A program made the translations under genes and the position numbers. From the NCBI GenBank assembly GCA_947179485.1, contig OX359248.1, forward strand, positions 53,764,386-53,828,385: DNA of 64,000 bases, written 5' to 3'. The notes below the pieces were generated by a model. The model was not told where the DNA came from and did not search any database. It worked only from the letters and a program-made list of their open reading frames with translations. The DNA comes from Allacma fusca (taxonomy: Eukaryota > Arthropoda > Collembola > Symphypleona > Sminthuridae). Of this stretch, positions 10,610-25,510 are shown in pieces; positions within the stretch are counted from its first letter, which is position 1, and each line of letters begins with the position of its first letter.

Positions 10610-13600
10610 ATGAGCATACCATAATGAATCGTTGGTGATAATGGGTATTTTGAAGTGATTATTTTCAATTACGAAAAATCGGATAATGTTTACAAGAGCT
10701 ATCGCAAAATAGAAGTAGCCCTTCTGGGTCTTAAAAATTGTATTCCCGAGTGAAAGAATTCCCAGTTCTGCTGTAAATTTAGGGATGATTTTTGGTAGAA
10801 ATTATTACCACTCTTCTTCCTACAGAGTATGAGAGAGAGAGAGAGCCTGTTCAACTTGTTTTTATTACATCAAACAGACTGAGTTGCATTTTTGTTATTT
10901 AATTAAGTCCTCTGTCGATGCTTTTTTATGCAAAACTATAAAACGCGCGTACCGTGCATTTAAATTCTGTTCTTATTTTCGGACAATGATTTAGGATTTT
11001 CGGTAGATTTTTTCCTTACATTTGTTGACTCGATAATTATTTAAGCAAGTATAAGATAACTACAACTACATAAAGTAAACTTGTATTTTCTTACCTTCTG
11101 GTGTATTGAAATTTTTGGACTTGATGTGTTGCAAATTTCCATTTGTAGTTGTACGTAATATTAACAACAACTTGTAGTTTGTATTACTCATAATAATAAT
11201 TACTACACTATTATTATTATCTTGCCATTTTTTGAACTCTAAGTTACAATTATTGTAATTGACTTTTGACATTGTGTTGATTTCAATATTTTACTAAGTA
11301 GTAAGATTTATAAGTACATATTACAAATAACAAGAACAGATTTGCGAGTAGCAACAGTTTATTAATGCACCTAAGTTCGGGTATTCACACTGAAGAAAAG
11401 TCCCTATTAATCATTATTCTATTCATCCATTGCTAATTCCTACTTTCGTACCAACCAGCGAATTCATGTGCTATATATAATTAGACTACGTGCGTATATG
11501 ACGGAGTAATCCTCAGGTTATTTTTATTAGGGTGAAATCAAAATTATTCGCTTCTCATTAGCATTCATTTAAGTTGTCTAATCTATTAATTTAAATATAC
11601 CCAACCAGGATTATCCACGTACACAAATAAGAAAAATATAATCCAGCGCTAATGCCTACTGAATGAGTAGGTAAAGCGTTTCCTTTTTTGTTCCGCTCTC
11701 TCTGAGAACAAATCTTGGAAGCCCATGCCTGGCATTATGCAGAGATACTTAGGTACGTAATTACTACCCTTATAAATAGCAGAGCGCTAATACTTTAGTT
11801 ACCGTACTACGTACGTTGTTGTGTATATATAAGTGTATAGTGTGCATACCAGGTACAAGGAATTATTGAGTGCTGAACGTTGTTACTGCATTTAAATAAC
11901 ATACATGTAATTTATTTTTTACTTTTGAAAAACTAGTAAGTATATAAGAAAATAGCCATAGGAGTAAGTAATTATACTTACTCGGTCGCAAACCTAGCGT
12001 GAGTTGGTTTGGGGTGGTAATAAAAAGTTAAAACATATTTGTAGTACACATAGTTGTCTAATGGTAAAAAAAGTTTCGCATCCTATTTTTTAATATTAAT
12101 TGTAAGCAGTGTAATTTATTGAAATTGTACTAACTATATTATACTGGAGTGTAAAGAGCAGTTCATTTACGGAGTTGCTTCAAAAAGAAGTATGACTAAT
12201 AGCTATTACTCTTGTAAAACACTATTATTGATAATGTTATTTGATAGCGATGAGTTGTATATACTTATAAACTCCTTTAATATCGCTATATAATTGTGTT
12301 GCTGGTACGTATATTGATATAAACTACTACTATTTACTATACTCTACGTACACTGAAGCCTTTAAAATGATTAAATGCAATATATGTATGACTTTTGACT
12401 AGAGCAAAACTATGCGAAGAATTTTCGCACTGATTATTAAAAACAATTTAGATTCTTTCCCAGTTATTTCTATAATACGTTACACTTTATAGACATTAAA
12501 GGGATTATTCACGGCAGGATTAAAGCAATAGAATAGCCTTTTCTTGCATTGAATTGAATTTAAATATCTATATTTGAGTGGCCTGCATCTCGCATTTTTG
12601 TTTTCAGGCTACAGCAGTACTTACAAAAATTAAAGTATTACTTGATTTTCAATTGTCTCCAGTCTTAAGCAATAAATTGTGTATCTTACTGCGTTTACTA
12701 TTCGGAATTGATGCTCGAATTTTTAAAACGCTTCCATGAGACATGATGTGCTTTGCTAATATGCTAAATTAAACCAAAATCGAATGTGCTAAACTCTGAA
12801 ATCTATTTGAATCTAGTATCGTTAAGTCCTTAATGTTTTACTAGTGGCTCAACTTCTTGTTTCTGGATTTATAAATTATTATTTTAAACGTTTATTAACA
12901 AATTACGCAAGTGCTGCTATTATATGACGAATGCGCAAAAACTACTAGTGAGACAACATGCATAGAAATAGAGATAGGTACAACACAAGATTGAAAATAG
13001 TTGCTAGCGTAAATAATATACTAATAGCTGATCTAGTTTATTTTACTGAAAATTATCTAGATTTTAATGGTACTAAGAATCAAACATATACGTGTATGCA
13101 TAAAAGAACGTGACTTTTCTATAGCAGATTTAATATAAACATATACAGTTAATAATACAAATATAACGACACATCTGCTAATAATATTTAATACCACATA
13201 AATACGTACATATATGGTCGGCTAACTGGACTGTAACAGTTTTCACACTAACGCTAAAGTGATTGCCTACACAAAAAACCCATTAAGAAGTGTTTTCCAG
13301 GTTATTAGTTTTGCTTTAAGACACTCGCTTGTACGGACGATGAAGCTTAATAATTCAAATTCATATCCAAGGACGAGAAGACAAAGCGGTAATACACGGA
13401 AAAATAATTATGGAAGACCAAATTAATAGCCAAATTGAGTTGGAATGTTGCAACCTGTCATGTTTTTGTCAAAATAAAAACTACTGAAATAAATCAAGAC
13501 TAGCAGTTGAATTTTAATATACATTTTTAAATTTTACTTTCGTATTTATTTTTTTAAAAACAGTTTTCAGTTTTGTACATAGGCTTACTTTTTATTACTT

Positions 13601-15133
13601 CCAGCTTCATAATTTCATGATCTTATGATCTAGTACTTTTTTACATAGATACAGTTAAAATGTGTACTTCAATTCAGACTTTTGCATAGGTATTTTCAAT
13701 CTATGCATTAAATCTGGCGGCAAGTAACACTGGTTATTCCAATTTTTCTGAATTTACATGCAATTCCGTAACTACTACGACGCCCTAAGTGGAAGCTGCA
13801 CTTGAGCTATGTTATTTTAAAGTAAATAAAGGCTTAATAATAATGTATAATTATTATTTAATAAACTTAATTATTAAACTTAATTATTGTTCAACCATGA
13901 TGACACCCTACACACACTGTTTTACTGTGCTCATTAACGCCAGTAACGACTTCTAATGTAATTTCTAAAAGTTGTGTAACAAAATTCTAAGCTAACCTGA
14001 CCTGATAAGAACCACGTGCATTTGGGAATTAATTGATCGTGAGGACAAGGAAATGTAGTTTTTAGAGGAATATTGTCAGCCAACCAAAAATGGTTGGGTT
14101 ATTTTAACTGCAAACAACAGAGTGACGACAATCCTCACATTAAATGAAGAATACTGAATACATGCAATGAATTAGATGTTCGGCTGCAATTAGTTTACAT
14201 CGCTACAAAACTACAGTTCTCATCTAAATGCTTGGAAACGAAAGTATCGAATAGACTATAGACCGTAATAGCTTACAATTTCAAAACAATATTGGAACCT
14301 AAAATCTTCCCAAAGTAAGTTTATAGAAAAGCTACGAAATAATCCAGTGTCCTTGTGTCAATTGTTCATTGCCCTACGTTTGTGGGTATAATCCATACTA
14401 ACATCTCATAAAATAATCAAAACTAACATTCCTGACTGTTTATTCATTCATTCTTGACCGAATTCAATGACAAAAAAATTTTGAGATAAATCAGAAACAT
14501 ACTTTTTTATGATATCTTTTTTAAAAAAATTGGATATTTGAACATTAACTTGTCCTTGTGGATGCGTGGATGCAGCAATCAGAGAAATCTCTTGCTTTCA
14601 TATTCTGTTGGCATCAGAATTAACTTCCCAACTCTGGTTATAACAACGTTATGAAGGTAATAATTAATAAATATAATATGTATTATTAATTTGGCAAAAC
14701 ATTATATCCAAGTTCAGGTGGTTCTTGATGGTTGAACTGAGAAAACAGGCAAGGGCAACATTTCCAGAGAAGTAAATTAGCACTTCAGTCAGACTGGAAA
14801 AGGAAGGACAGAGGACATTGGGTTAGAAAAGGAAATCGCTTAGTTTGACTCTGTAGTGATGTAGGGCTTTTGTTGTACTAGCTACCCATAATTAATGTTA
14901 TTTAATTACTACACAGAATCTTATAAAATTTTAGGGAACTACACATTTCATTTCTTAAAGAAATTCTGTAGAATTCCATTACAATATAAACGAAATCGAA
15001 AACCTTATTCGCTAAAATAGCACTGTAACGCCTATCCAACCATGTTTAGCGAGTAGTAACCTACGTATACATGTCTAGAGAGAAGGAACAGGAGATTAAA
15101 AATCAAGACGTGAAACAAAATTAGAATGGAAAT
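10610..15133. other. AT-rich gap between converging ash1 and ClpX
   Basis: No gene is supported. The ash1 3' UTR must begin here and the ClpX 3' UTR must end here. Several AATAAA signals exist on the + strand (12671-12676 and 13473-13478 among them), and one candidate lies on the - strand at 14439-14444, about 690 nt past the ClpX stop. I cannot tell which are used. The open frames are short and AT-biased. Confidence 0.5.
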
Positions 15134-18337
<3,204 letters not shown>

Positions 18338-20358
18338 TTTAATTCAGATGCTACTTCTAATTAAACTCCACTGGATCAGAATTAAACCAAACACCAGCAA
18401 TCTAGTGGAAACGAACTAAACTGAAAGTCACTGATTAATCGCTGCGTCCAAATCACTAAATGACTGACACGGGCACTGTAAATTTTCAATAATCCGGCTA
18501 CTACAACTATTATTCTGTATCACTAGAGAAATTTTGTCCAACGTGGGGAATCGCTCAGCACTGTCTTCGTCTATCCAATGTAAACTCTTCTTTTGATAAT
18601 CTTCGATGCAGAGTACCAAAAGGTGACGAAATCCAATACGACCCAGTTACTTGTTCACTAATATTCGCATCCTGTAAGAAACCACACATAAAATAAACAT
18701 TACTAAATCCTACAATTGAACAATCCAAAGTCCAAATTAGTAACTACTTGACGTCTAAACGAGTACACAGACCCCAACGGAAACTGAAAGTTTCAGCCAA
18801 TTCTCAGATTCTGATCGATATCTACGATTCCCCAACGTTGCTCTACCTAGATTTCAAGTAAGTACTAGTACAATCTACAAAACAAAATCTGTACTGACTA
18901 CCGACTACATCAAGGAACAAAATAAGAATGAAATGCCTCCGAAAATTCAGAATACGCTCAACTCATTCTATTCATTGCGACTCGAGAATGACACACACTA
19001 TTCACAATTCCCAACGAATAATTTTGCCAATCAGTTGGCCTAGCAACTTTTCAAACTCAAACTATTTAACGCAGTGCCTTTTCAAATATCCCTCAAACAG
19101 CCACAATCCCCATACCATGTACTAAAATCTCCCGACCTAACAATTAATTTATTGCCGTCGAAAGAAATCCTCTCAAATCAAGACAAAACCAAAAATAAAT
19201 AGTTTTTAACTCAAAACATAATTTATCTCCCTGAACGTAAATACTTGGTGCTCATCCAATCTTCCACATATATACATGTAATTAAGGAACAAATTTTTAT
19301 TACACTACATAATAATTGATCAGCTGCTGTGGTTCCCAATCAACCAGCTCTACAATCAACAAAATAATGCCCACATCGACACGCGCCTCCAATGTTATTT
19401 AACAATAATTATTATTTCATCACACCGCACACCACCCAGGGACTCAGTAACCCATCAATAGCATCACACTTTCTAACTGACACTCACCTGTAATCATGGA
19501 AGCACTTCTGCGTAACAATAGCATAACTAACATAATTACCCCGATTTAAAATTACCTCGACCCTAACCTCCAACAGAATAAGTTCTTTTTAACGAGTGTA
19601 AACACTGATTACCCTTTCATTAGCAACTACGATGATCTACCTACATACATATAAGTACAGCAATCAAAATCATACAGGTAATTACTCCATCAAACTGAAA
19701 CAAATAACAAAGGAAGAAGAACTGGGATAGTAGCTTAACCCTTAACCCAAGAATTATCCCCACGAATTCTAGTCTTATAAGGTCCGAACCCTTTTGAAAC
19801 CCTTGACTTGGCTTTGACCTTTCCGCAACGTAAATAAGGGTACGAATTCAGGATCCTCAATATAAACGAACCTACACACCACACTAGGAATCACTTTCTA
19901 AAAATACTGTTAAATCACGAAGACACTGCCAATAACTACTACGACGAAACTGTGAAGTAATAACAGTAGTACATAATTATTCCATTATAATAACTTACAC
20001 AGGTTATAGACTTACTGGCAGAAACTGGATGTATTTGTAGACAAACTACTGGACGAACTATAGAAATAACAGGATGCTAGTGTCTATAGAATTAAAAGTG
20101 AAGGTAATGATCCCCCTTATAGGTACTATATAAAAAAAGTAACTTAAATTTGTAAATCTCCAAAGTTTATTGAACCAAAACTTACGGAGCTCCGATGACA
20201 ATTGGAGTTTGGAATTAATTTGAGAGCTATCCACGGAAGATGGTATGATGTTATGAAAGAGGTGAATTTGATCCTGAATTGACAAAAAGATGGAATTGAT
20301 ATACTTACTGATGAGGTTTCCACTTTAACGTGGTTCAACTTGTTTGAAATGCGCTGAG
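18338..20358 (-). other. Probable ClpX 5' UTR, introns and upstream exons
   Basis: The + strand here is A/C-rich with C above G, the mirror image of the transcribed + strand genes, and the bias fades near 20.3-20.4 kb. This suggests - strand transcription from about 20.4 kb into ClpX. Three splice-bounded segments read on the - strand: 20358-20309, 20273-20186 and 20057-20016, each preceded by a pyrimidine-rich AG and followed by GTAAGT. They remain open in one frame when joined, but the first gap is only 35 nt, too short for a typical intron, so not all three can be spliced as drawn. They could be 5' UTR exons or part of a small unrelated RNA. Confidence 0.35.
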
Positions 20359-20939
20359 CTATAGGAAAGTAAAGTGTGAAGTTGTATTTGTATTTGTAGT
20401 TGTAGGTTGTAGTTATTTACATTCTCGAGTTCTCGAGTGGGATTCTACGCTGCTGCTGCTCCTGTTGTTGTTGTACGTCGTTCCTCATATGTTCACACTC
20501 CTCTGGGATTCAGTGCCATAGCCATAGGAAGAATGTGAAAAGTCATGATTCCCATATCCATTAGTCCATTAGCTTAGCTAGCTCTCCAACCCCTACTACT
20601 ACTATGCTCATGCTGCGATGCTGCTCCTCTCATATAGGCTGGCACTCACTATTTAAAAGGCTCAAAACACTCGACTCACCTTATAGATACACGTAACACA
20701 AAGTGGAGCTTCCACCTATTTCCACTATTTCAAGCTCCCTCATGGTCAAAGATGCATTTAATGTGGAACTAGATTTTTTTCTCCCTTTGTAATAATTCTC
20801 CTCTCAAGGACCAAAGGTGTACGTCTTGGCTCATATTTCTCTCTGGGAATCATTCAGGAAGTACTTCATAAGACCCTTAAGTCATAAGGTAAGTAGCTAC
20901 AAGGGAGAGAGCAGGAAGGGACTTCCGGCACCCATGCCC

Positions 20940-22030
20940 CGACCTTGGGTGTAAAATGTAAATATCATCAGCATTCGGTCCTAAAGATTCATTTTTAGGG
21001 GCGAAGTGAAACCAAGTTCCCTATTGTTATCCTTTTGTTGTCTGCTTGCCTGCTTCTCTGCTTGTCTGCTTGACTGCATGTCCGTCCTAAGGGCCCAACA
21101 GGTGTGACTACATAATCTAAACTTTTTATGGTCAGACGCTACCTAATGAGGCGGAATCCTATTGATTTTGGTGAATTTTGGAACATCCGTTAGTCCTCAG
21201 AAATTAAAAGAGGTCAAGTTGACATAAATGTTAATGCACGTGTCTCCGACAGCGGCGCTGTCCTAGGTACAACTAGTGCTGTAATTTGTTGATAGTTTGG
21301 TTGTTGTTGTGATGATCTTTTCACAAAATATGCATGTAATACTGTATTGCTTTTGTAGTTGTGGTTGTGCAACGTCGATGTTATCGTTGTTGTTTTGAAT
21401 TGCAATGTTGTCATTGTTGTTGTTTTGAATTGTAATGTTTTTATTGTTGTTTTTTCGAATTCTAATGTTGTTTCTGGTGGACGAATATGATTTTGCTTAT
21501 TGTCTTGCTGATTTTTTTGAAACAAAACACCACTAAATATGCAACAGAACTAGAAGTCAATTATTACAGCACTAGTTACATTGGTGTCGTCGGTCCCTGG
21601 ACAAAGCTTTTATTTGCGTTGTTACAATATCGACCGGCAGGAGACGCGCAAGCATAACTTCACCCCTTGGTGACATTGCACTTTAGTGCTATAGCCACAG
21701 ATGATTTTAGGGGTGAAGTGGAAGGAAGTCCCTATTGTTATCATTTTGATGTCTGCTTGTTTGCATGTCCGTCTTAAGTGCCCAACCGGTGTCACTGTAC
21801 ACAATTCAAACTTTGTTTGTCACACGTTACCTGATGAGTCAGAATCCTACTGATGTTAGAGATCATCGGGACATCCGATTGACCTCAAGAATTGAAAACA
21901 GGTCGTAGGTAAAAAAAAAGGTCCTTGGGCACTACTTTTATGGACGTTCTTACAATATGGATAGACAGATCCCGCTGCATATCGTCCCCTTGGCGACTTT
22001 ACAATTTAGTTCTTGTCACAGATGATTTGT
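20940..22030. repeat. Diverged repeat present two to three times in tandem order
   Basis: Two segment types alternate. Segment B occurs at 20992-21225 and 21701-21903; both copies carry TCCCTATTGTTATC, TGTCTGCTTG, GCATGTCCGTC and a GACATCCG-like 3' part. Segment A occurs at 21594-21700 and 21929-22028 (TTACAATAT, CCCCTTGG, CACAGATGAT), with a weaker version just before 20992. The order is (A)-B, A-B, A. No terminal inverted repeats, poly-A tail or coding remnant is seen, so the element class is unknown. Confidence 0.5.
21376..21478. repeat. Short tandem repeat, TTGTTGTTTTGAATTG-type
   Basis: About three diverged copies of a roughly 30-bp unit (GTTGTTTTGAATTGTAATG and variants) follow one another. 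It lies between the two copies of the larger dispersed repeat. No function is seen. Confidence 0.6.
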
Positions 22031-24642
22031 TATTTCATTTCTTTTATATTATGTATTTCTTTTTCTGTTTTCTGATTTGTATGTATACATTATTTTATTC
22101 CCGTCCCCGAAACACCAATTCAGTTCAAATTTCTTTTATCTTTATGAGGATTACGTTCCGAATCAGGTGCGAGCTCTATTTCCGGTTAGATTTTGAGAGA
22201 GCTGTCTTTTAGTATCGGAAACTCTATGGCCCCCGTTCTCGAATGCCCGTTCCGGCTGCAACCCTTTTGGATTTCTGTTTCGATTTCATGTTCACGGAAA
22301 AGGTCAAGTGTTAGATACCTATGGTAGCATCTAATTGTAAAAGGTCTTGACACCTTGTGGTTTTTTCAGGGGGAAATGCTATGGTCGCACTGGTTTCTAT
22401 GAGGAAAACTGCGCACTAGACTTAAAAGCCCAGATATTGTGTTCGTAGTTGTGTCAGTTTGCTCAAACCTTCAAAAACGTGTACAAAAGATTTGCCAGGA
22501 AATTTGTTGTTAATATTTTCCCATTGATTTTTTCAATGTCATGAATATTTGCTATGCTTCATTTTGTGTCATTTCAGTAATGCTCCATTTCACCTAATAA
22601 AATAGTATAATTTTCTTGCATTTCTGTGTTGGATTAATAAAAAAAGATGGGCTTGATTATATTTCTTCCCATGGCGAAGGGGTAAAAGCTTGTGCTATTT
22701 GTGGCAATTACTCAGAAGAATCGCCAAACTAGTTATCCTTGTTCTGAGATAAAATGGAGTCTGGAATCGGATTTTTGCTTGCAAAATTAACATGTATTCA
22801 TTTATTTACCCCAAAATGGCATTGTTATAAATTACGAGGTTTCCTCGGGAGACAAAGACATTTCGATAGGAGTTAGGGTAGGCAAATGTACCTGGTCATC
22901 CTTGCAGTAGAATTTGTTATAGATTCCTCGATAATACTTAATACAAACGAGCTACCTTTAAACGGAATCCTGATCCTTATTCTTTACGTTTGCATAGAAT
23001 CATAGTACAAGTAATAAGCGTACTTTTGTCTGAACTGACTTATCTTTTTACTGAGCTTCAGCTTGATTTCAATTATTACAAAATTAAATTCATTTTCCTA
23101 TTACAGTAATCTTATATTATATATATTCGCTGTTGCGTCTGCTCTGTATAAGTATGTATGTGCAGAGTTAGGTAGACATTGTAGACAAAGATCGTAGTAC
23201 ATAAGGCTTATATAATCATATAATCGTTATTGCTATACGAAAAGCTACGTGGTTATGGTAAAGTAAAAGTATGCTTATAAATTCACAGCCTTATAAATCT
23301 GTAGACAAACTTAGAACATTGGCAAACACTGCGTTGTGATTTGTGCTGCGGGTGCCGAAGTCTTGTTTTTTCCTAACGTTTCAACTTGAGTGACCCATAA
23401 AATGAAAAACAGGTTTTTACTTAGGCTTGAGGAAAGAAGATATTATGTACTGTATATCAGTATAGGAAAGCACTGATGCTTAACACGGCAATTTTTAAAG
23501 AAGTTGCATGGCCCGGTCAGAAATTAAGAATTTTTTGCAATTTACTAAGGAGTTACTCTCACCTAAACTGCAAACTTTTGTGTGTAATTTCGCAGGAGGC
23601 AATAGTCAACATTAATTACAGCATTATGACCGTAACTACAATCTAGTTAGGATGCTAAGTAATGTTCAGTCATTTTAGTATTAATATACAACCTATACCT
23701 ATAGTTTTAAATGAGCTCGACCAATGTCAATGCTCATAAAAATGATATCTGGAGAGAAGCAAAGGGGTATTAATGACATATGTCATATACTGTCGAGTTA
23801 AATACGGATTCTTATCAGGATGCTCTTATTGAGAGTTCCAGCTATAGTGTAGCGGTAGTACAACTGTATTCTCTTGTTGAAGACTTGAGGAGATTCCCTT
23901 ATATTTAAGAATATTTTCCCTATGTAGGCGAAAGCATTTCAAACAAGCCGACGCTATTATACTTAAATCTCGTCAGAGATAATGGATTCGCTAAAGACGA
24001 CTGACTGCGTGGATAGCCAGTGACAGAATCAAGAGTGGCGTAAAAAATTAAATAATTTATTTCTCTACTTTATCTGCTGCTCGAAAAAATGTATTGTTTA
24101 TTTTGGGAGAAAGCATTTGAGCATTAAATTTCTTAAGTGATGATTATATCGTAATTACGCCATTCACCTGTACCGATTGTATTTTTTTCTCCTGTTCCAA
24201 ACCACACTGAAGTTCAGACTGGAATTTCAAGCTACACTTAAGTTACACTTGAGATTAAACTCGAATTTCAAATTGCACTCGAGTTTCAGGTTACACTGAA
24301 GGTCAGTTTCAGGTTATACAGCTCAGATTGCTGGTGTAAATTGGACTACTTAACTGACATTTGGTTTTGAGTTACATTGCTCACACTTACTTGTGTAATC
24401 TGTAATCATATTGCTTTTAGTGAAAACTGAAGATAGTTCATTTTGTTTCTAATAATACCTGTATCTAGTTTATTTTGCCTTCAGGCAAAAATTCATGTAG
24501 TTCATTTTGATACTTATCGAAAATTCACCTACAATATTTTGTTTTTACCGACGAAATTAGTACAGTAATTATACTCGATGAAACAATACTCGTAATTGTT
24601 ATGTTTATTACAGCTACATATTAGACCGGATTGACTTATTTG
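22031..24642. other. Intergenic DNA without a recognised gene
   Basis: Nothing here supports a gene. At 24200-24330 there is a degenerate tandem arrangement of phrases such as GAATTTCAA, CACTCGAGTTTCAGG and TTACACT. A short stretch at 22691-22722 would encode AICGNYSEE, close to part of the ash1 PHD finger, but the match is too short to call. Confidence 0.4.
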
Positions 24643-24967
24643 CAGGGACGGGGATCGGAATCCGAATTTCACAGTGCCCCAAAAACTTTGTACCTCGATT
24701 GTATGTAAATGGACAGTTGCATTGATTAGTTGTAAGTATAGACAAATAGATCAATGATAGTAAAATCGGAATTTAAAAAGAATTTTACGATACTTACAAT
24801 AGCTAAAAAATGGGTTTAAAGAAAAGTATTGGAATCGGAATTAGTATCCGAAAAAAAATAACAAAAATTGAAAATTTGTTTCGACCATACAAAGCTTTTT
24901 GTCAAGTAATTCCTTCGTATCTCAAGGCTTAAAAAAGTATTCGTATTCATGCCTCTTCCCGTCCCTG
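24643..24967. mobile_element. hAT-type MITE, 325 bp, with 8-bp target duplication
   Basis: The left end reads CAGGGACGGGG and the right end CCCGTCCCTG, a perfect 10-bp terminal inverted repeat of the CAGGG type common in hAT transposons. The element is flanked by identical CTTATTTG (24635-24642 and 24968-24975), the 8-bp duplication typical of hAT insertion. There is no coding capacity, so it is non-autonomous. Subterminal GGAATC/ATCCGAAT-like repeats are visible inside. Confidence 0.9.
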
Positions 24968-25302
24968 CTTATTTGTTGAATTTTGCACTCAAATGTGAAA
25001 TTGCTGCATGTTACAATTAAATTGATAAGTATTTTTTAATTGCATCTTCTTGCAACTTAACTGGTAATTGCGAGTATTTAATTCTTTTGTAATCGCAATT
25101 TAAGTACAGAAATTGGATTTGCACCGACAATTGCAATTGCCTTGTGTAAAATAGCCGCAATTGAACCGAACTTGCAAGCTCAATTAGTTGTGGTTGTCTT
25201 GCAATTGACGAGACACTCTTAGTGGAGCACTCAATTAGTAAATTAGTCTATCGGAGCTGTCGACGAATATCTCGCCTATAGCTCTCTGAAGATGGTCAAT
25301 TT

Positions 25303-25510
25303 ATTTCGCCAAAATTTTTAGTTCCTAAACCAAGTGGCTCTTACAGATTTATTCTGAAACTAAGAAAATTAATTAATTATATGGAAATGAAACATTTTAA
25401 AGTGGACGATCTGAGAGTAGAAGTTCGCCTGATCACTCCAAAATTGATTTGTAAGATGCATATTTTCTGATTCCCATCACGAAATTTATTAATCTCCCAC
25501 TCTAGAACTC
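25303..25510 (+). pseudogene. Decayed reverse-transcriptase fragment (DIRS/Ty3-like)
   Basis: A 55-codon open stretch (25303-25470) encodes ISPKFLVPK, GSYRFIL, LRKL and MKHFKV, the start of the reverse-transcriptase palm as seen in DIRS and Ty3-type elements. It ends at TGA; a +1 shift restores AYFLIPI, the block that contains a catalytic aspartate in intact copies. No further domains are legible. It is a broken transposon remnant, oriented +. The HFKV/M block favours DIRS, but the clade is not settled. Confidence 0.7.
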
